From the NCBI RefSeq assembly GCF_900163815.1, contig NZ_FUKO01000030.1, positions 39,643 to 103,642 of the forward strand: 64,000 nucleotides of DNA, read 5' to 3'. Of the stretch, positions 36,218 through 45,455 are shown one piece after another; within the stretch, counting starts at the first letter, position 1, and every line of letters begins with the position of its first letter. The DNA comes from Microbacterium esteraromaticum (GTDB lineage Bacteria; Actinomycetota; Actinomycetes; Actinomycetales; Microbacteriaceae). The position numbers were made by a program, and so were the translations under genes. The notes below the pieces were generated by a model. That model made no database searches and was not told the origin of the DNA. It worked only from the letters and a program-made list of their open reading frames with translations.

Positions 36218-36990
36218 TGAGCAATGTGAAATCGGGTTTCGTCATGGAGCGTCGCAGCCTCGATCTGCGCTTTCGGTCGGTGCGGTTGAGCGCCAGGGAG
36301 TGGCTCGCGCCTGCCTACGTGCGGGTGCGGCTCAGCGGTGCAGATCTCGCCGGCTTCGACTCGCTGGGCTCCGACGACCACATGCGCCTGTTCTTTCCCG
36401 AGGGCGATGCGGCTCCGGCCTCGGTCGAAGAGATGCGCGCGTGGCCGAGCCGTGAGTACACGCCGCTGGCCTGGGGCGAGGACTGGCTCGATGTCGAGTT
36501 CGCTGTGCATGGCGATGATGGCCCAGGCGCGCGCTGGGCAGCATCCGCACCCCTTGGATCGATCGTCGGCGTCGGCGGGCCGCGCGGATCAGCCGTGATC
36601 GTGGGTGACCCCGGTTCGTGGATGCTGGTGGGCGACGAGACGGCGATTCCTGCCATCCGTCGCTTCGCCGCGATGATTCCGGCCGGGGTGCCCGCGCGGA
36701 TCGTCATCGAGGTCGCCACGGCGGCCGATGAGGTCGAGATCGATGCGCCTGTCGCGGTGCAATGGCTGCATCGGGGTGAAGCCGCGGCCGGCTCGGCGCT
36801 GATCGCGTTCCTGGAAGGACTCGGCGAAGCGGATGCTGTCGGCCCGGACCCGTTCTGCTTCATCGCCGCCGAGCAGCAGATCGTGAAGCCCGGCCGCGCA
36901 CTGCTCGCGCGCTGGGGTGTCGACGTCTCGCAAGCCGTGGTCAAGGGCTACTGGAAGCGCGGCGAGCTGGAGTATCACGCGCCGCACTGA
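36217..36990 (+). CDS. Siderophore-interacting protein (flavin reductase of ferric siderophores)
   Basis: The 257-residue SIP/ViuB-family protein has an FAD-binding barrel (AYVRVRLSGADLAGF, SREYTPLAWG) and an NAD(P)H-binding half (MLVGDETAIPAIRRF, then the C-terminal GYWKRGELEYH). It reduces ferric siderophore in the cytoplasm to release iron. The first ATG overlaps the iron box and has no Shine-Dalgarno; Met10 at 36244 is an alternative start. Confidence 0.92.
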   Translation: MSNVKSGFVMERRSLDLRFRSVRLSAREWLAPAYVRVRLSGADLAGFDSLGSDDHMRLFFPEGDAAPASVEEMRAWPSREYTPLAWGEDWLDVEFAVHGDDGPGARWAASAPLGSIVGVGGPRGSAVIVGDPGSWMLVGDETAIPAIRRFAAMIPAGVPARIVIEVATAADEVEIDAPVAVQWLHRGEAAAGSALIAFLEGLGEADAVGPDPFCFIAAEQQIVKPGRALLARWGVDVSQAVVKGYWKRGELEYHAPH

Positions 36991-37004
36991 TCTGTGAGCT
37001 CGCC

Positions 37005-37061
37005 GAGTGCACGGCATCCCGCCGAGTCCACGGGAACGCGGCGTCGATAAGCCGTGCACTC
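37005..37061. terminator. Inverted repeat between convergent SIP and MFS genes
   Basis: GAGTGCACGGC (37005-37015) and GCCGTGCACTC (37051-37061) are perfect 11-bp arms; smaller GCCG/CGGC pairings fill the inside. It is a plausible bidirectional terminator. Confidence 0.55.
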
Positions 37062-37118
37062 GACGGCATCCGGTGCGCTCGGCGTCAAGCGGCGCGGCAG
37101 GGCGCGGCGCAGCGCGCG

Positions 37119-38579
37119 TCAGTTGATCGCGGCGGGGGTTTCGTCGAGCACGCGATCGGTGAATGCCTGCTTGGGTACAAAAGTGAGCAGCACCGCGGCG
37201 GCGAGCGCCGTGGCGCCGCACACGATCCACACGGTCAGGTAGCCGGTGAATGACCCCGCGGTGCCCTCGACGCCGCCCGCCGTTCCGACGACGCCGTTGA
37301 GCAGTGCGATGCCGAATACGCACGAGGCGATGGCGCCGCCGACAGTCTTCACCGAGTTCGTCAGACCGGTCGCGACGCCCGTCTGCGTCGATGGGGCGGC
37401 GGATGCTGCGGCCGCAGGCAGCGCCGCCACCAGCGCACCGGAACCGAGCCCGACGATCACCATGTTCGAGATCAGCTGCAGATAGCTGTCATGGAACGGC
37501 AGGAACAGCAGGAATCCGATGCCGACGAGGGTCGATGCCCCCATCAGCGTGAGACGCGGCGTCGTGGCCCGTGCGATCGGCGAGAACAGCAGTGCGCCCG
37601 TGATCATCGCGATCAGGTAGATGCCGATGATGAGCGAGGTCGCGAATCCAGTCGTGCCGAGGCCGTAGCCGTAGACCTCCGGATCGGTGCGAGCGAATGT
37701 CGACAGCGGCGCCTGCGCACCGAGCACGCTGACGCCGAAGAGCCCCGCGGTGAGGAACACCGGCCCGAGGGCGGGCGAGCGGAACATCCGCACATCGATC
37801 AGCGGGTCGTCGTGGCGCAGTTCCCACAGCACGAACGGAATGACCAGCAGGATGCCGAGCAGCACCACTCCCCAGGACCAGAAGCTGGTGAGCCCGCCGG
37901 GCAGGCGCAGCAGGCTGAGCCCGCCGGTGAACGCGATGAGGGCGATCGAGATGAGCACGAGGCCGACGGTATCGAGTGCGCCGCCCGTGGTCTCTGGCGA
38001 CTCCTTGACGCCGAAGAGGATGACGAAGAAGCTCACGATCACCAGCAGCCCCGGGATGAGCAGCACGATCGTCAGCGGCAGCACATCGATGAGCGCACCG
38101 CCGACGAGCGCGCCGCTGATCGCGCCGGCTTCGAGCGCGGCCACCAGCAGACCGGCGGCCCGCGCGGTGAGGATCGAACGCCCCTCCATCTTGCGCGAGC
38201 GCGACCAGATGAGAGCGATCTCCAGCGGCAGCCACACCACATAGAACCCCATCAGCGCCCAGCCGATGAGAAACACGACGAACGAATCGGTGAACGGCAG
38301 GATGAGTGCGGCGACGGCGGTGATCGCTGTTGAGACGAGCAGCATCCGCTTGTGCCCGATCATGTCGCCCAGCTTCGCGAACGCCGGCACGACGAGCGCC
38401 GACAACATGAGCTGCGTACCTTCGAGCCAGTTGACGTCGGCGTCGTGGATGCCGAGATGCCGGGCGATATCGGTGAGCATCGGCGTGTAGTAGCCCTGCA
38501 GCACACCGCTGGTGAACTCCACGAACGCGAGGAATCCGACGACGGAGGCGAGCATGCCGAGCGTCACAGAGCGCGTCAT
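37119..38579 (-). CDS. MFS transporter (DHA2-like drug exporter)
   Basis: The 486-residue protein has about 14 hydrophobic helices and the MFS loop motif FAKLGDMIGHKRMLLVS between helices 2 and 3. It probably exports a drug or metabolite using the proton gradient. The segment IWSRSRKMEGRSILTARAAG is unusual, so the substrate is open. The promoter region contains a repeated 25-base element shared with 44696-44720. Confidence 0.9.
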   Translation of the reverse strand: MTRSVTLGMLASVVGFLAFVEFTSGVLQGYYTPMLTDIARHLGIHDADVNWLEGTQLMLSALVVPAFAKLGDMIGHKRMLLVSTAITAVAALILPFTDSFVVFLIGWALMGFYVVWLPLEIALIWSRSRKMEGRSILTARAAGLLVAALEAGAISGALVGGALIDVLPLTIVLLIPGLLVIVSFFVILFGVKESPETTGGALDTVGLVLISIALIAFTGGLSLLRLPGGLTSFWSWGVVLLGILLVIPFVLWELRHDDPLIDVRMFRSPALGPVFLTAGLFGVSVLGAQAPLSTFARTDPEVYGYGLGTTGFATSLIIGIYLIAMITGALLFSPIARATTPRLTLMGASTLVGIGFLLFLPFHDSYLQLISNMVIVGLGSGALVAALPAAAASAAPSTQTGVATGLTNSVKTVGGAIASCVFGIALLNGVVGTAGGVEGTAGSFTGYLTVWIVCGATALAAAVLLTFVPKQAFTDRVLDETPAAIN

Positions 38580-38608
38580 CGCGCCTCTCTTTCAGAAGTC
38601 GTCCCGGG

Positions 38609-38652
38609 CCCTTCGACAGGCTCAGGGACCCAGGCGGGCTCAGGGACCCAGG
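38609..38652. repeat. Dispersed 25-mer plus partial tandem copy
   Basis: The 25-base sequence starting CCCTTCGACAGG and ending GGGACCCAG (38609-38633) is identical to 44696-44720. A second partial copy GCTCAGGGACCCAGG follows at 38638-38652. It lies between the M20 peptidase stop and the MFS start, both on the minus strand. Confidence 0.85.
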
Positions 38653-38667
38653 CAAGCTCGGGTGTGA

Positions 38668-40002
38668 TCACTGTAGCCGCTGGAGAAGCTCGCGGTGGAA
38701 CCTCTCGCCGCGCTCCAGAGCTGCGATCTCGACGTTCTCGTCGACGCCGTGAATCGACGCGCGCTGCGCATTGGACATCTCCAGCGGCGCGAAGCGGTAC
38801 ACCGCCGGGGAGAAGCGGTGGAAGTGCCGCGAATCGGTGGCGGCCATCATCACGTAGGGCACGGCCGGTGCATCCGGATGCGAGGTGCGAAGCGCGTCGG
38901 CGATGAGCGCGAACTGCGCGTTGCCGGTCGAAGATTCCGGTGACGGTTCGCTGCCCTCCAGCACCTCGATCGCCACCTCCGGGTCGGCGATGCGGTCGCG
39001 GACCTGCATCACGGTGCGGTCAACGGTCTCCCCCAGCGCGATGCGCAGATTGACGGTGGCCGCGGCCTGCGAGGGCAGAACGTTCGTCGCCGTTCCGCCG
39101 GATTGCATCGTGACGGCGACAGTGGTGCGCACGAGGGCAGCGGGTTCTCCGCCGAGGGCGGCGAAGAGGCGCGCGGTGAGAAACGGCACCGCACCGAGCA
39201 CGCGGAGCAGGTATCGAGCGGGGCCCGGGGTCTGACTCGCGAGCTGCGACAGCATCCGCGACACTGCACGGGGCGTGCGCGCACGGAACGCCCCCGGGGT
39301 CAGCCGGGTGCTGGCGCGCGCGATGCGCCCGACGGTCGTGAGCGCGGGCGGTGCGGATGCGTGACCTCCGTCGCCGCGCGCAGAGAGACGGATGCTGAGC
39401 ACCCCCTTCTCCCCCACCCCGACCATTGCCGATCGACCGGGCACGAACGGCAGCGGCGAATCGACGACGGCCCCACCTTCATCGATGACGATCCACGGCG
39501 TGATTCCGCGCTCCTGAAAGGATGCGCTGATCGCCTGGGCAGCCATGCCGAACGTCTCCTCATTGCCGCCGAAGGAGAGATAGACGTCACGTGCAGGGGT
39601 GAAGCCATCGGCGAGCAGATTCTCGACAGCTTCGAGAATGACGATCAGCGGCCCCTTGTCATCGAGGGCGCCGCGCCCGTAGACGCGTCCATCGGCGATC
39701 CGCCCCTCGAACGGCGGATACGTCCACCCGTCGGATTCGTCGACCGGCACCACGTCGTAGTGCGCCATCAGCACCGCCGGTGCGTCATCTGTGCTGCCCG
39801 CACCCCGCCAGTGGAAGAGCAGACCGTAGTCGGTGTGGCGCTCCAGCGTCAGGTGCGCGTGCACGAGCGGGTACTGCTCGGCAATGAGACGCTCGAACGC
39901 CGCGAACGGCTCGTGTCCGCGCTGCTCGAGCTCGGCCGACACGGTGGGCAGTTGGATCATCTGCGAGAGTCGTTCGGCGATGCCGGGGCGGATCGTGGCC
40001 AT
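38668..40002 (-). CDS. M20/M25/M40 family metallo-hydrolase (dipeptidase-like)
   Basis: The 444-residue zinc peptidase has the metal-site motifs MAHYDVVPVDESDGW, GRGALDDKGPL and FGGNEETFG in order, followed by the dimerisation domain. It hydrolyses amide bonds in dipeptides or acylated amino acids; the substrate is unknown. ATG 40002 has TAGG upstream; Met at 40029 is an in-frame alternative without Shine-Dalgarno. It diverges from the GH1 gene. Confidence 0.92.
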   Translation of the reverse strand: MATIRPGIAERLSQMIQLPTVSAELEQRGHEPFAAFERLIAEQYPLVHAHLTLERHTDYGLLFHWRGAGSTDDAPAVLMAHYDVVPVDESDGWTYPPFEGRIADGRVYGRGALDDKGPLIVILEAVENLLADGFTPARDVYLSFGGNEETFGMAAQAISASFQERGITPWIVIDEGGAVVDSPLPFVPGRSAMVGVGEKGVLSIRLSARGDGGHASAPPALTTVGRIARASTRLTPGAFRARTPRAVSRMLSQLASQTPGPARYLLRVLGAVPFLTARLFAALGGEPAALVRTTVAVTMQSGGTATNVLPSQAAATVNLRIALGETVDRTVMQVRDRIADPEVAIEVLEGSEPSPESSTGNAQFALIADALRTSHPDAPAVPYVMMAATDSRHFHRFSPAVYRFAPLEMSNAQRASIHGVDENVEIAALERGERFHRELLQRLQ

Positions 40003-40089
40003 GGCGCCCAGCCTATGCTTATGCGCCATGTTGCAGTATTCGCGCCGCGGCACGATACTTGAGCAACTGAGACAGATGACCCACTTGGT

Positions 40090-40101
40090 GGGGCATGCCC
40101 C
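40090..40101. promoter_or_regulatory. Palindrome in the GH1 operon promoter region
   Basis: GGGGCATGCCCC is a perfect 12-bp palindrome 54 nt before the glycosidase ATG, in the divergent region with the peptidase. It may be an operator. The half-site TGACCCA of the nearby TetR palindrome occurs just upstream at 40077-40083, without a matching partner. Confidence 0.35.
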
Positions 40102-40155
40102 CTGCGGGCGACCACGGTCGAACCGGCGAAGACGCCGGAGAAGAGAGCTGCGACG

Positions 40156-41619
40156 ATGCCGAGCACCCCGAACCCCCTTACCCTCGCCGCCCGCTTGACG
40201 CCCGGGTTCCAAATGGGAGCTGCGACCGCAGCCGCGCAGATCGAGGGCGGCTCCCATGAGGGCGGCCGGACAGACAGCATCTGGGACGCGTGGTCTCGCG
40301 TACCGGGCAATATCGCCGACCGCAGCGACACCTCTGTCACCGCAGACCACTTCCACCGCTATCGCGAAGATGTCGCACTCATGCGCGAACTCGGCCTCGA
40401 TGCCTACCGGTTCTCGTTCTCGTGGACGCGCCTGCAACCGGGCGGCGCGGGAGCGATCAGCGCCGCTGGCGCCGAATTCTACGATCGTCTTCTCGACGAG
40501 CTGCTCGAGGCGAACATCTCACCGATGGCGACGCTGTTCCACTGGGATCTTCCGGTCGAGTACACGCACGGCTGGCTCGATCGCGACACCGCCCAGCGCT
40601 TCGGCGAGTTCGCCGGCCTTGTCGGCGAGCGCTTCGGCGACCGCATCGACAAGTGGGTGACCTTGAACGAACCGGCCACCGTCACACTCAACGGCTATGC
40701 GCTCGGCCTGCATGCCCCCGGGCAGTCGCTGCTCTTCGATGCCCTGCCCACCGTGCACCACCAGCTGCTCGGCCACGGGCTCGCCACTCAGGCGCTGCGC
40801 GCGGCGGGCGTGCGCGGCGGGATCGGCATCACGAACACGCACACACCGGTGATCCCCGCCTCGGATGCCCCCGAAGACCACCTGATGGCGGCGCTGTTCG
40901 ACGTCGTGCACAACCGCGTCTTCGCCGATCCGGTGCTGCTCGGGCACTACCCGCAGGTGCCAGACGAGCTCGCCGACCTGTTCGGCGCCTTCTCTGCCGT
41001 CGACGAAGCCGACCTTGCGACCATCCACCAGCCGCTCGACTTCTACGGCCTGAACTACTACATGCCCTCACTCATCGGCGCGGGCGCCGGCGATGGCGAG
41101 AGTCCAGACGGCACCAGCGAGGCGATGACGGCGCTGCCATTCCATCTGAAGGAACTCGACGGTTACCCGCAGACCGCATTCGGCTGGCCGATCGCCCCCG
41201 AGTACTTCGCCACCGCGATGGGCGAGATGCGGGAGCGCTATGGCGAGGTCCTGCCGCCCGTGTACATCACCGAGAACGGGGCGAGCTTCACCGACGAGGT
41301 GGCGGCCGACGGCTCTGTCGACGACCCCCAGCGCATCGCGTACGTGCACGACCACCTGTCGGCGATTCTCGATGCCACCTCCCCTGGCGGAGTGGCCGAA
41401 GGCATCGACCTGCGCGGCTACTTCGTCTGGTCGTTGATGGACAACTGGGAGTGGGCGGCGGGATTCCAGCAGCGGTTCGGGCTCGTGCACATCGACTTCG
41501 ACTCGCTGGTGCGCACACCGAAGGCCTCATACCGCTGGCTGCAGCAGGTGCTCGCCGCACGTCCCGCTGCGCCGACGCTCGGGCAAGAAGCCGCATCCGG
41601 GCAAGAAGCCGCACAATGA
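40156..41619 (+). CDS. Glycoside hydrolase family 1 beta-glucosidase
   Basis: The 487-residue TIM-barrel enzyme has the acid/base VTLNEPATVTLNGYA and the nucleophile PVYITENGAS, both diagnostic of GH1, and the FFSTTK-like segment FSFSWTRLQPGG. It cleaves beta-glucosides or beta-galactosides inside the cell, since no signal peptide is present. GGAGAAGAGAG precedes the ATG. It overlaps the next MFS gene (ATGA), so sugar import and cleavage are coupled. Confidence 0.96.
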   Translation: MPSTPNPLTLAARLTPGFQMGAATAAAQIEGGSHEGGRTDSIWDAWSRVPGNIADRSDTSVTADHFHRYREDVALMRELGLDAYRFSFSWTRLQPGGAGAISAAGAEFYDRLLDELLEANISPMATLFHWDLPVEYTHGWLDRDTAQRFGEFAGLVGERFGDRIDKWVTLNEPATVTLNGYALGLHAPGQSLLFDALPTVHHQLLGHGLATQALRAAGVRGGIGITNTHTPVIPASDAPEDHLMAALFDVVHNRVFADPVLLGHYPQVPDELADLFGAFSAVDEADLATIHQPLDFYGLNYYMPSLIGAGAGDGESPDGTSEAMTALPFHLKELDGYPQTAFGWPIAPEYFATAMGEMRERYGEVLPPVYITENGASFTDEVAADGSVDDPQRIAYVHDHLSAILDATSPGGVAEGIDLRGYFVWSLMDNWEWAAGFQQRFGLVHIDFDSLVRTPKASYRWLQQVLAARPAAPTLGQEAASGQEAAQ

Positions 41620-42839
41620 GCATCGTCGCGGATGCTGAGCAGGACACCACCCCTCAGCATCCGGTCTCCGTCGCATGGCTCTTCGGCTTCGCCCTGGCGT
41701 GGTTCGGCTTCTGGCTGGTGGTGATGCTGCCCGGCCAGTTCATGGTCGTGAAGCTGTCGAGCGTCATCGCGCCACTCGAGAAGGTGGCCGTCGGCTCGTT
41801 CCTCATCGCCGAGATGGCCGTGGTGATTCTGGTCGCCGTGCCGCTCATCGGCACGCTCTGCGACCGCACCAACCCCCGCTTCGGCCGCCGGCGCACCTGG
41901 GCGCTGGGCGGGTTCGTCGTCGCCACTGTGCCGTTCGCGGTGATCGGCACGCAGACCTCGTTCCCCGTCGTGGCGGTACTGCTCGGCGTGGTCGCGCTCG
42001 GCGAAGCGACGGTGCTGGTCTCGCTGTCGGCGATGATCGCCGATCAGGTGCCGCAGCGTCAGCGCGGGCGCGCATCGGCGGCGGCCGGTGTGCCGCAGGT
42101 CATCGCGCTAGCTGCCGGGATGGTGCTCGTGACGATGCTCGTCACCGACATCGCGCAGAGCTGGTTGCTGATCGGTGTGCTCGCCCTCGCAGCACCGCTC
42201 CCCTTCCTGCTGCTGATGAAGGAGCCGCAGCTTCCGCTGGTCGAAGACCGCCCAGCCGTCATTCGAATCCCGCTGACGTCGGGCGCATACCGGGACTACT
42301 ACTGGGGAATGCTGTCACGGGTGCTGGTCAACGCAGGCAACCTCGTCGGCACTACCTATCTGCTGTTCTTCCTGTCCGACGTGCTGCTGATCGAAGATGC
42401 TGATGGTGCGCTGACGATCCTCATCCTCATCTACCTCGCCGGGTGCGGCATCGCCTCCTGGCTCGGCGGCGTGCTGTCGGATAAGACCCGCAACAGACGC
42501 GTGCTCGTCGCGGTCTCGGCTGGCCTGCAGGCAGCATCCGCTCTGCTGCTGGCATTCTCGCCGACCTGGACGAGCGCGATCATCGCGGCCGTGCTGCTGG
42601 GGATCGGATACGGCATCTTCCTCTCCGTCGACCAGGCGCTGATGACGGACCTGCTGCCGAACCCCACCACGCGTGCTCGCGACCTCGGCATCCTCAATTC
42701 GGCGCAGCACCTGCCGATCGCCCCGCTGCTGGGCTGGCTGGTGCTGAGCTTCGCGGGGTACAGCGAGCTCTATGCCGTTGCCGCCGTGATCATGGCGATC
42801 GGCGGCGTGGTGGTCTTCCGCATCCGCTCCGTGCGCTGA
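41616..42839 (+). CDS. MFS sugar transporter (GPH-like)
   Basis: The 407-residue protein has about 12 helices with the motif GTLCDRTNPRFGRRRTWALGG, reminiscent of glycoside-pentoside-hexuronide cation symporters. It probably imports the glycoside cleaved by the upstream GH1 enzyme. The ATG lies in an ATGA overlap with the GH1 stop. Frame-consistent upstream sequence is only the GH1 antiframe. Confidence 0.92.
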   Translation: MSIVADAEQDTTPQHPVSVAWLFGFALAWFGFWLVVMLPGQFMVVKLSSVIAPLEKVAVGSFLIAEMAVVILVAVPLIGTLCDRTNPRFGRRRTWALGGFVVATVPFAVIGTQTSFPVVAVLLGVVALGEATVLVSLSAMIADQVPQRQRGRASAAAGVPQVIALAAGMVLVTMLVTDIAQSWLLIGVLALAAPLPFLLLMKEPQLPLVEDRPAVIRIPLTSGAYRDYYWGMLSRVLVNAGNLVGTTYLLFFLSDVLLIEDADGALTILILIYLAGCGIASWLGGVLSDKTRNRRVLVAVSAGLQAASALLLAFSPTWTSAIIAAVLLGIGYGIFLSVDQALMTDLLPNPTTRARDLGILNSAQHLPIAPLLGWLVLSFAGYSELYAVAAVIMAIGGVVVFRIRSVR

Positions 42840-42868
42840 CCCGCACAACCACTGCTGAAGGAGAAATA

Positions 42869-44677
42869 GTGAAGGCCATCGTGGTCCTGTTCGACACCCT
42901 CAACCGTCGTTTCCTGCCGCCGTACGGCGCGGAGGGCATCCATGCGCCCAACTTCGACCGCCTGGCCGATCGCACCGTGCGCTTTGATAACTGCTACGGC
43001 GGCAGCATGCCGTGCATGCCGGCACGGCGCGAGATGCACACCGGACGATACAACTTCTTGCATCGCAGTTGGGGGCCGCTCGAGCCGTTCGATGACTCGG
43101 TGCCGGAGATGCTCGGCGAGGCCGGTGTCTACACGCACCTGGTTACCGATCACCAGCACTACTGGCTCGACGGCGGCGCGACCTATCATCCGCGCTTTCG
43201 CACCTTCGAGTTCTTCCGCGGGCAGGAGGGCGATGAGTGGAAGGGGCAGGTCGCCGATCCCGATATGAGCGACATCGCCCCCTATTCGAGCAACCATCAG
43301 CTGCGGCGACAGGATGCCGTGAACCGGCAGTACCTGACCGACGAGAGCGAGCATCCGCAGACGAAGACCTTCGACGCCGGGCTGCACTTCATCGACGTCA
43401 ACAAGGACGAAGACGAGTGGATGCTGCAGATCGAGACCTTCGATCCGCACGAGCCCTTCTTCAGCTATGACAAGTACCACGCGCTCTATCGGGGCAGCGC
43501 GGATGGTGAGGATGCGTGGACGGGCCCGGAGTACGACTGGCCGGACTACAAGCGCGTGGATGAGTCGCCGGCGCAGCTGCAGCATCTGCGTGATCGCTAT
43601 TCGGCGCTGCTGTCGATGTGCGACGACTCGCTGGGTCGGGTGCTGGATGCCATGGACGAGCACGACATGTGGGACGACACGATGCTCATCGTCTGCACCG
43701 ACCACGGTCTGCTGCTGGGCGAGCACGAGTGGCTGGGCAAGAACGTGCCGCCGTTCTTCGACGAGACGATCCACACGCCGCTGTTCGTCTGGGATCCTCG
43801 GGTGCAGCGCGCCGGCGAGCACTCCGATGCGCTCGTGCAGACGATCGATTTCGGGCCGACGCTGCTCGATCTGTTCGGGGTCGACCTCACGGCGGATATG
43901 CAGGGCCGTCCGCTGCGCGAGGCGTTCGGGACGGAGCTGATTCGCGAGGGTGCGCTGTTCGGCGTCCACGGCGGGCACGCGAACGTCACCGACGGCAGAT
44001 ACGTCTATATGCGCTCGTGCGTGACGCCTGACAACCAGCCTCTGACCGAGTACACCCTCATGCCGACGCACATGCGCGGGCGCTTCGGCGCCGACGTGCT
44101 CGTGCACGCCGAGCTCGTGCCGCCGCTGCCGTTCAGCAAGGAGATGCCAGTGCTGCGGGTGCCTGCGTTGGCGCCGACGAACCCGGTTGCCTTCGGCTCG
44201 ATGCTGTTCGACCTCGAGACCGATCCGGGCCAGGCACGATCGCTGGTCGACGATGAGCTCGAAATGCGGATGGCGTCGCTGCTGGTGCGGCTGATGCGAG
44301 AGAATGATGCGCCGTCGGAGCAGTACGTGCGGCTCGGTCTGCCCGAGTCGGGGCCGGTGGGCGCGGAGCATCTCGTACTCGGAAGAGCGGATGCTGGCGG
44401 AGCCGGCGCTGCGGGCGCGCCCGGTGCCGCCGACGCCGCAGTCTCCGCCGAGGAGTTCGCCGGAACGACGATCGCCACCCGCACCGTGCGCGAACTGCTG
44501 GATGATCCGGCAGCGCGTGAGGTGCTGCGCGCGGTGCTCGGCCCGATGGTCGATGGGCCGCTGCCTGCCGAGGCCTATGACATGACACTCGTGGACATCG
44601 CAACCGTCACAGTCGGCATGGTGCCCGTCGAGGCGCTGCGCGCGGTGTCGGCGATGCTCGAGGAGTCGCGCGCCTGA
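42869..44677 (+). CDS. Sulfatase family protein (Cys-type, formylglycine-dependent)
   Basis: The 602-residue protein begins with the sulfatase metal Asp in VLFDTLNRRFLPPYG and has the modification motif CMPARRE (C-x-P-A-R) at about residue 50, whose Cys must be converted to formylglycine by a separate enzyme. Later motifs include ICTDHGLLLGEHEWLGKN. It hydrolyses a sulfate ester or a phosphonate-like ester. The promoter is shared with the GH1-MFS genes 29 nt upstream. The C-terminal ~90 residues carry an Ala/Gly-rich linker and an extra helical domain. Confidence 0.93.
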   Translation: MKAIVVLFDTLNRRFLPPYGAEGIHAPNFDRLADRTVRFDNCYGGSMPCMPARREMHTGRYNFLHRSWGPLEPFDDSVPEMLGEAGVYTHLVTDHQHYWLDGGATYHPRFRTFEFFRGQEGDEWKGQVADPDMSDIAPYSSNHQLRRQDAVNRQYLTDESEHPQTKTFDAGLHFIDVNKDEDEWMLQIETFDPHEPFFSYDKYHALYRGSADGEDAWTGPEYDWPDYKRVDESPAQLQHLRDRYSALLSMCDDSLGRVLDAMDEHDMWDDTMLIVCTDHGLLLGEHEWLGKNVPPFFDETIHTPLFVWDPRVQRAGEHSDALVQTIDFGPTLLDLFGVDLTADMQGRPLREAFGTELIREGALFGVHGGHANVTDGRYVYMRSCVTPDNQPLTEYTLMPTHMRGRFGADVLVHAELVPPLPFSKEMPVLRVPALAPTNPVAFGSMLFDLETDPGQARSLVDDELEMRMASLLVRLMRENDAPSEQYVRLGLPESGPVGAEHLVLGRADAGGAGAAGAPGAADAAVSAEEFAGTTIATRTVRELLDDPAAREVLRAVLGPMVDGPLPAEAYDMTLVDIATVTVGMVPVEALRAVSAMLEESRA

Positions 44678-44695
44678 GTCTGCCTATGCGAGTGG

Positions 44696-44720
44696 CCCTT
44701 CGACAGGCTCAGGGACCCAG
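44696..44720. repeat. Dispersed 25-mer, second copy
   Basis: This is identical in all 25 bases to 38609-38633 and lies between the convergent sulfatase and TetR genes. A degenerate copy beginning GCCCTTCGGCAGG follows at 44731. The ends can pair weakly (CCCT with AGGG). Confidence 0.85.
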
Positions 44721-44750
44721 CGCACGAACGGCCCTTCGGCAGGGTCCGCG

Positions 44751-45353
44751 CTACTCGGCGGGTGCGGCGAGCGCGGCGAGCGCCTGGGCCGCTGCGCTGA
44801 TCGCTGCACGCGCGGCCTCGTCATCGCGATCGACCAGCCAGCTGAGCGTGAAGCCGTCGGAGAGGGCGATCAGCATCCGCGCCACGGTACTGACCGGCAG
44901 CATCCACTGCGATCGGGTCGCTTCCGCCGCCCACCGCAGCGAAATCTCGGCGATCTCGGCGTACGCGGTGTACTGGCGCCGCGCGTATTCCATGCGCTCG
45001 GGCGTGCGCAGTGCGTGGTGAGTGAGTTCGAGCATCGCCTGCTCGTGCGCGGGGTTCTCACGCAGGTGCGCGAAGTAGCCGGCAAGCCCGGCTTCGATCA
45101 GCTCGCGCAGAGTGCCGGCTTCCATGTCCGTTCCCGGCACGACGGCGAGGCGTTCGCGCTCGACCATGGTGAGGATGAGTTCGTCGATGAGCTCGTCGCG
45201 GGAGTCGAAAGCGTAGTGAAAGCTCGCCAGCGACATCCCGGCCTCGGCGACGATCGCACGCGTGGTCGCCTGACTGAGCCCTCGGGCTGCGACGACTCGC
45301 AGCGCAGCCTCGATCAGTGCGCGTCTGCGCTCGTGCACGGGTGTGTGTGCCAT
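44751..45353 (-). CDS. TetR family transcriptional regulator
   Basis: The 200-residue repressor has an N-terminal TetR HTH (RRALIEAALRVVAARGLSQA, then AEAGMSLASFHYAFDSRDEL) and a ligand-binding helical domain. It converges on the sulfatase gene and may control the glycosidase-transporter-sulfatase operon. A 16-bp palindrome 21 nt upstream of its start is a likely autoregulatory operator. AGGAG precedes the ATG. Confidence 0.92.
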   Translation of the reverse strand: MAHTPVHERRRALIEAALRVVAARGLSQATTRAIVAEAGMSLASFHYAFDSRDELIDELILTMVERERLAVVPGTDMEAGTLRELIEAGLAGYFAHLRENPAHEQAMLELTHHALRTPERMEYARRQYTAYAEIAEISLRWAAEATRSQWMLPVSTVARMLIALSDGFTLSWLVDRDDEAARAAISAAAQALAALAAPAE

Positions 45354-45373
45354 GAGGCTCCTGACCCTCGATA

Positions 45374-45389
45374 TGGGTCACCTGACCCA
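45374..45389. promoter_or_regulatory. TetR operator candidate
   Basis: TGGGTCA (45374-45380), CC, TGACCCA (45383-45389) is a perfect 7-2-7 palindrome directly upstream of the TetR gene. Confidence 0.65.
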
Positions 45390-45455
45390 GTTCAAAGTCT
45401 ACTCAGCACGCGGGTCCCGCTCAAGGTCCGCCCGTCGGGCAGCTGCCCGCGGAGC

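Noticed and set aside
40077..40089. Full TetR operator in the GH1 promoter
   Set aside because: Only one half-site TGACCCA is present; the other side (TTGGTGGGG) does not match.
40290..41615. Long N-terminal extension of the MFS transporter frame
   Set aside because: It overlaps the GH1 gene in another frame and is Arg-rich junk; the ATGA start at 41616 gives a normal transporter.
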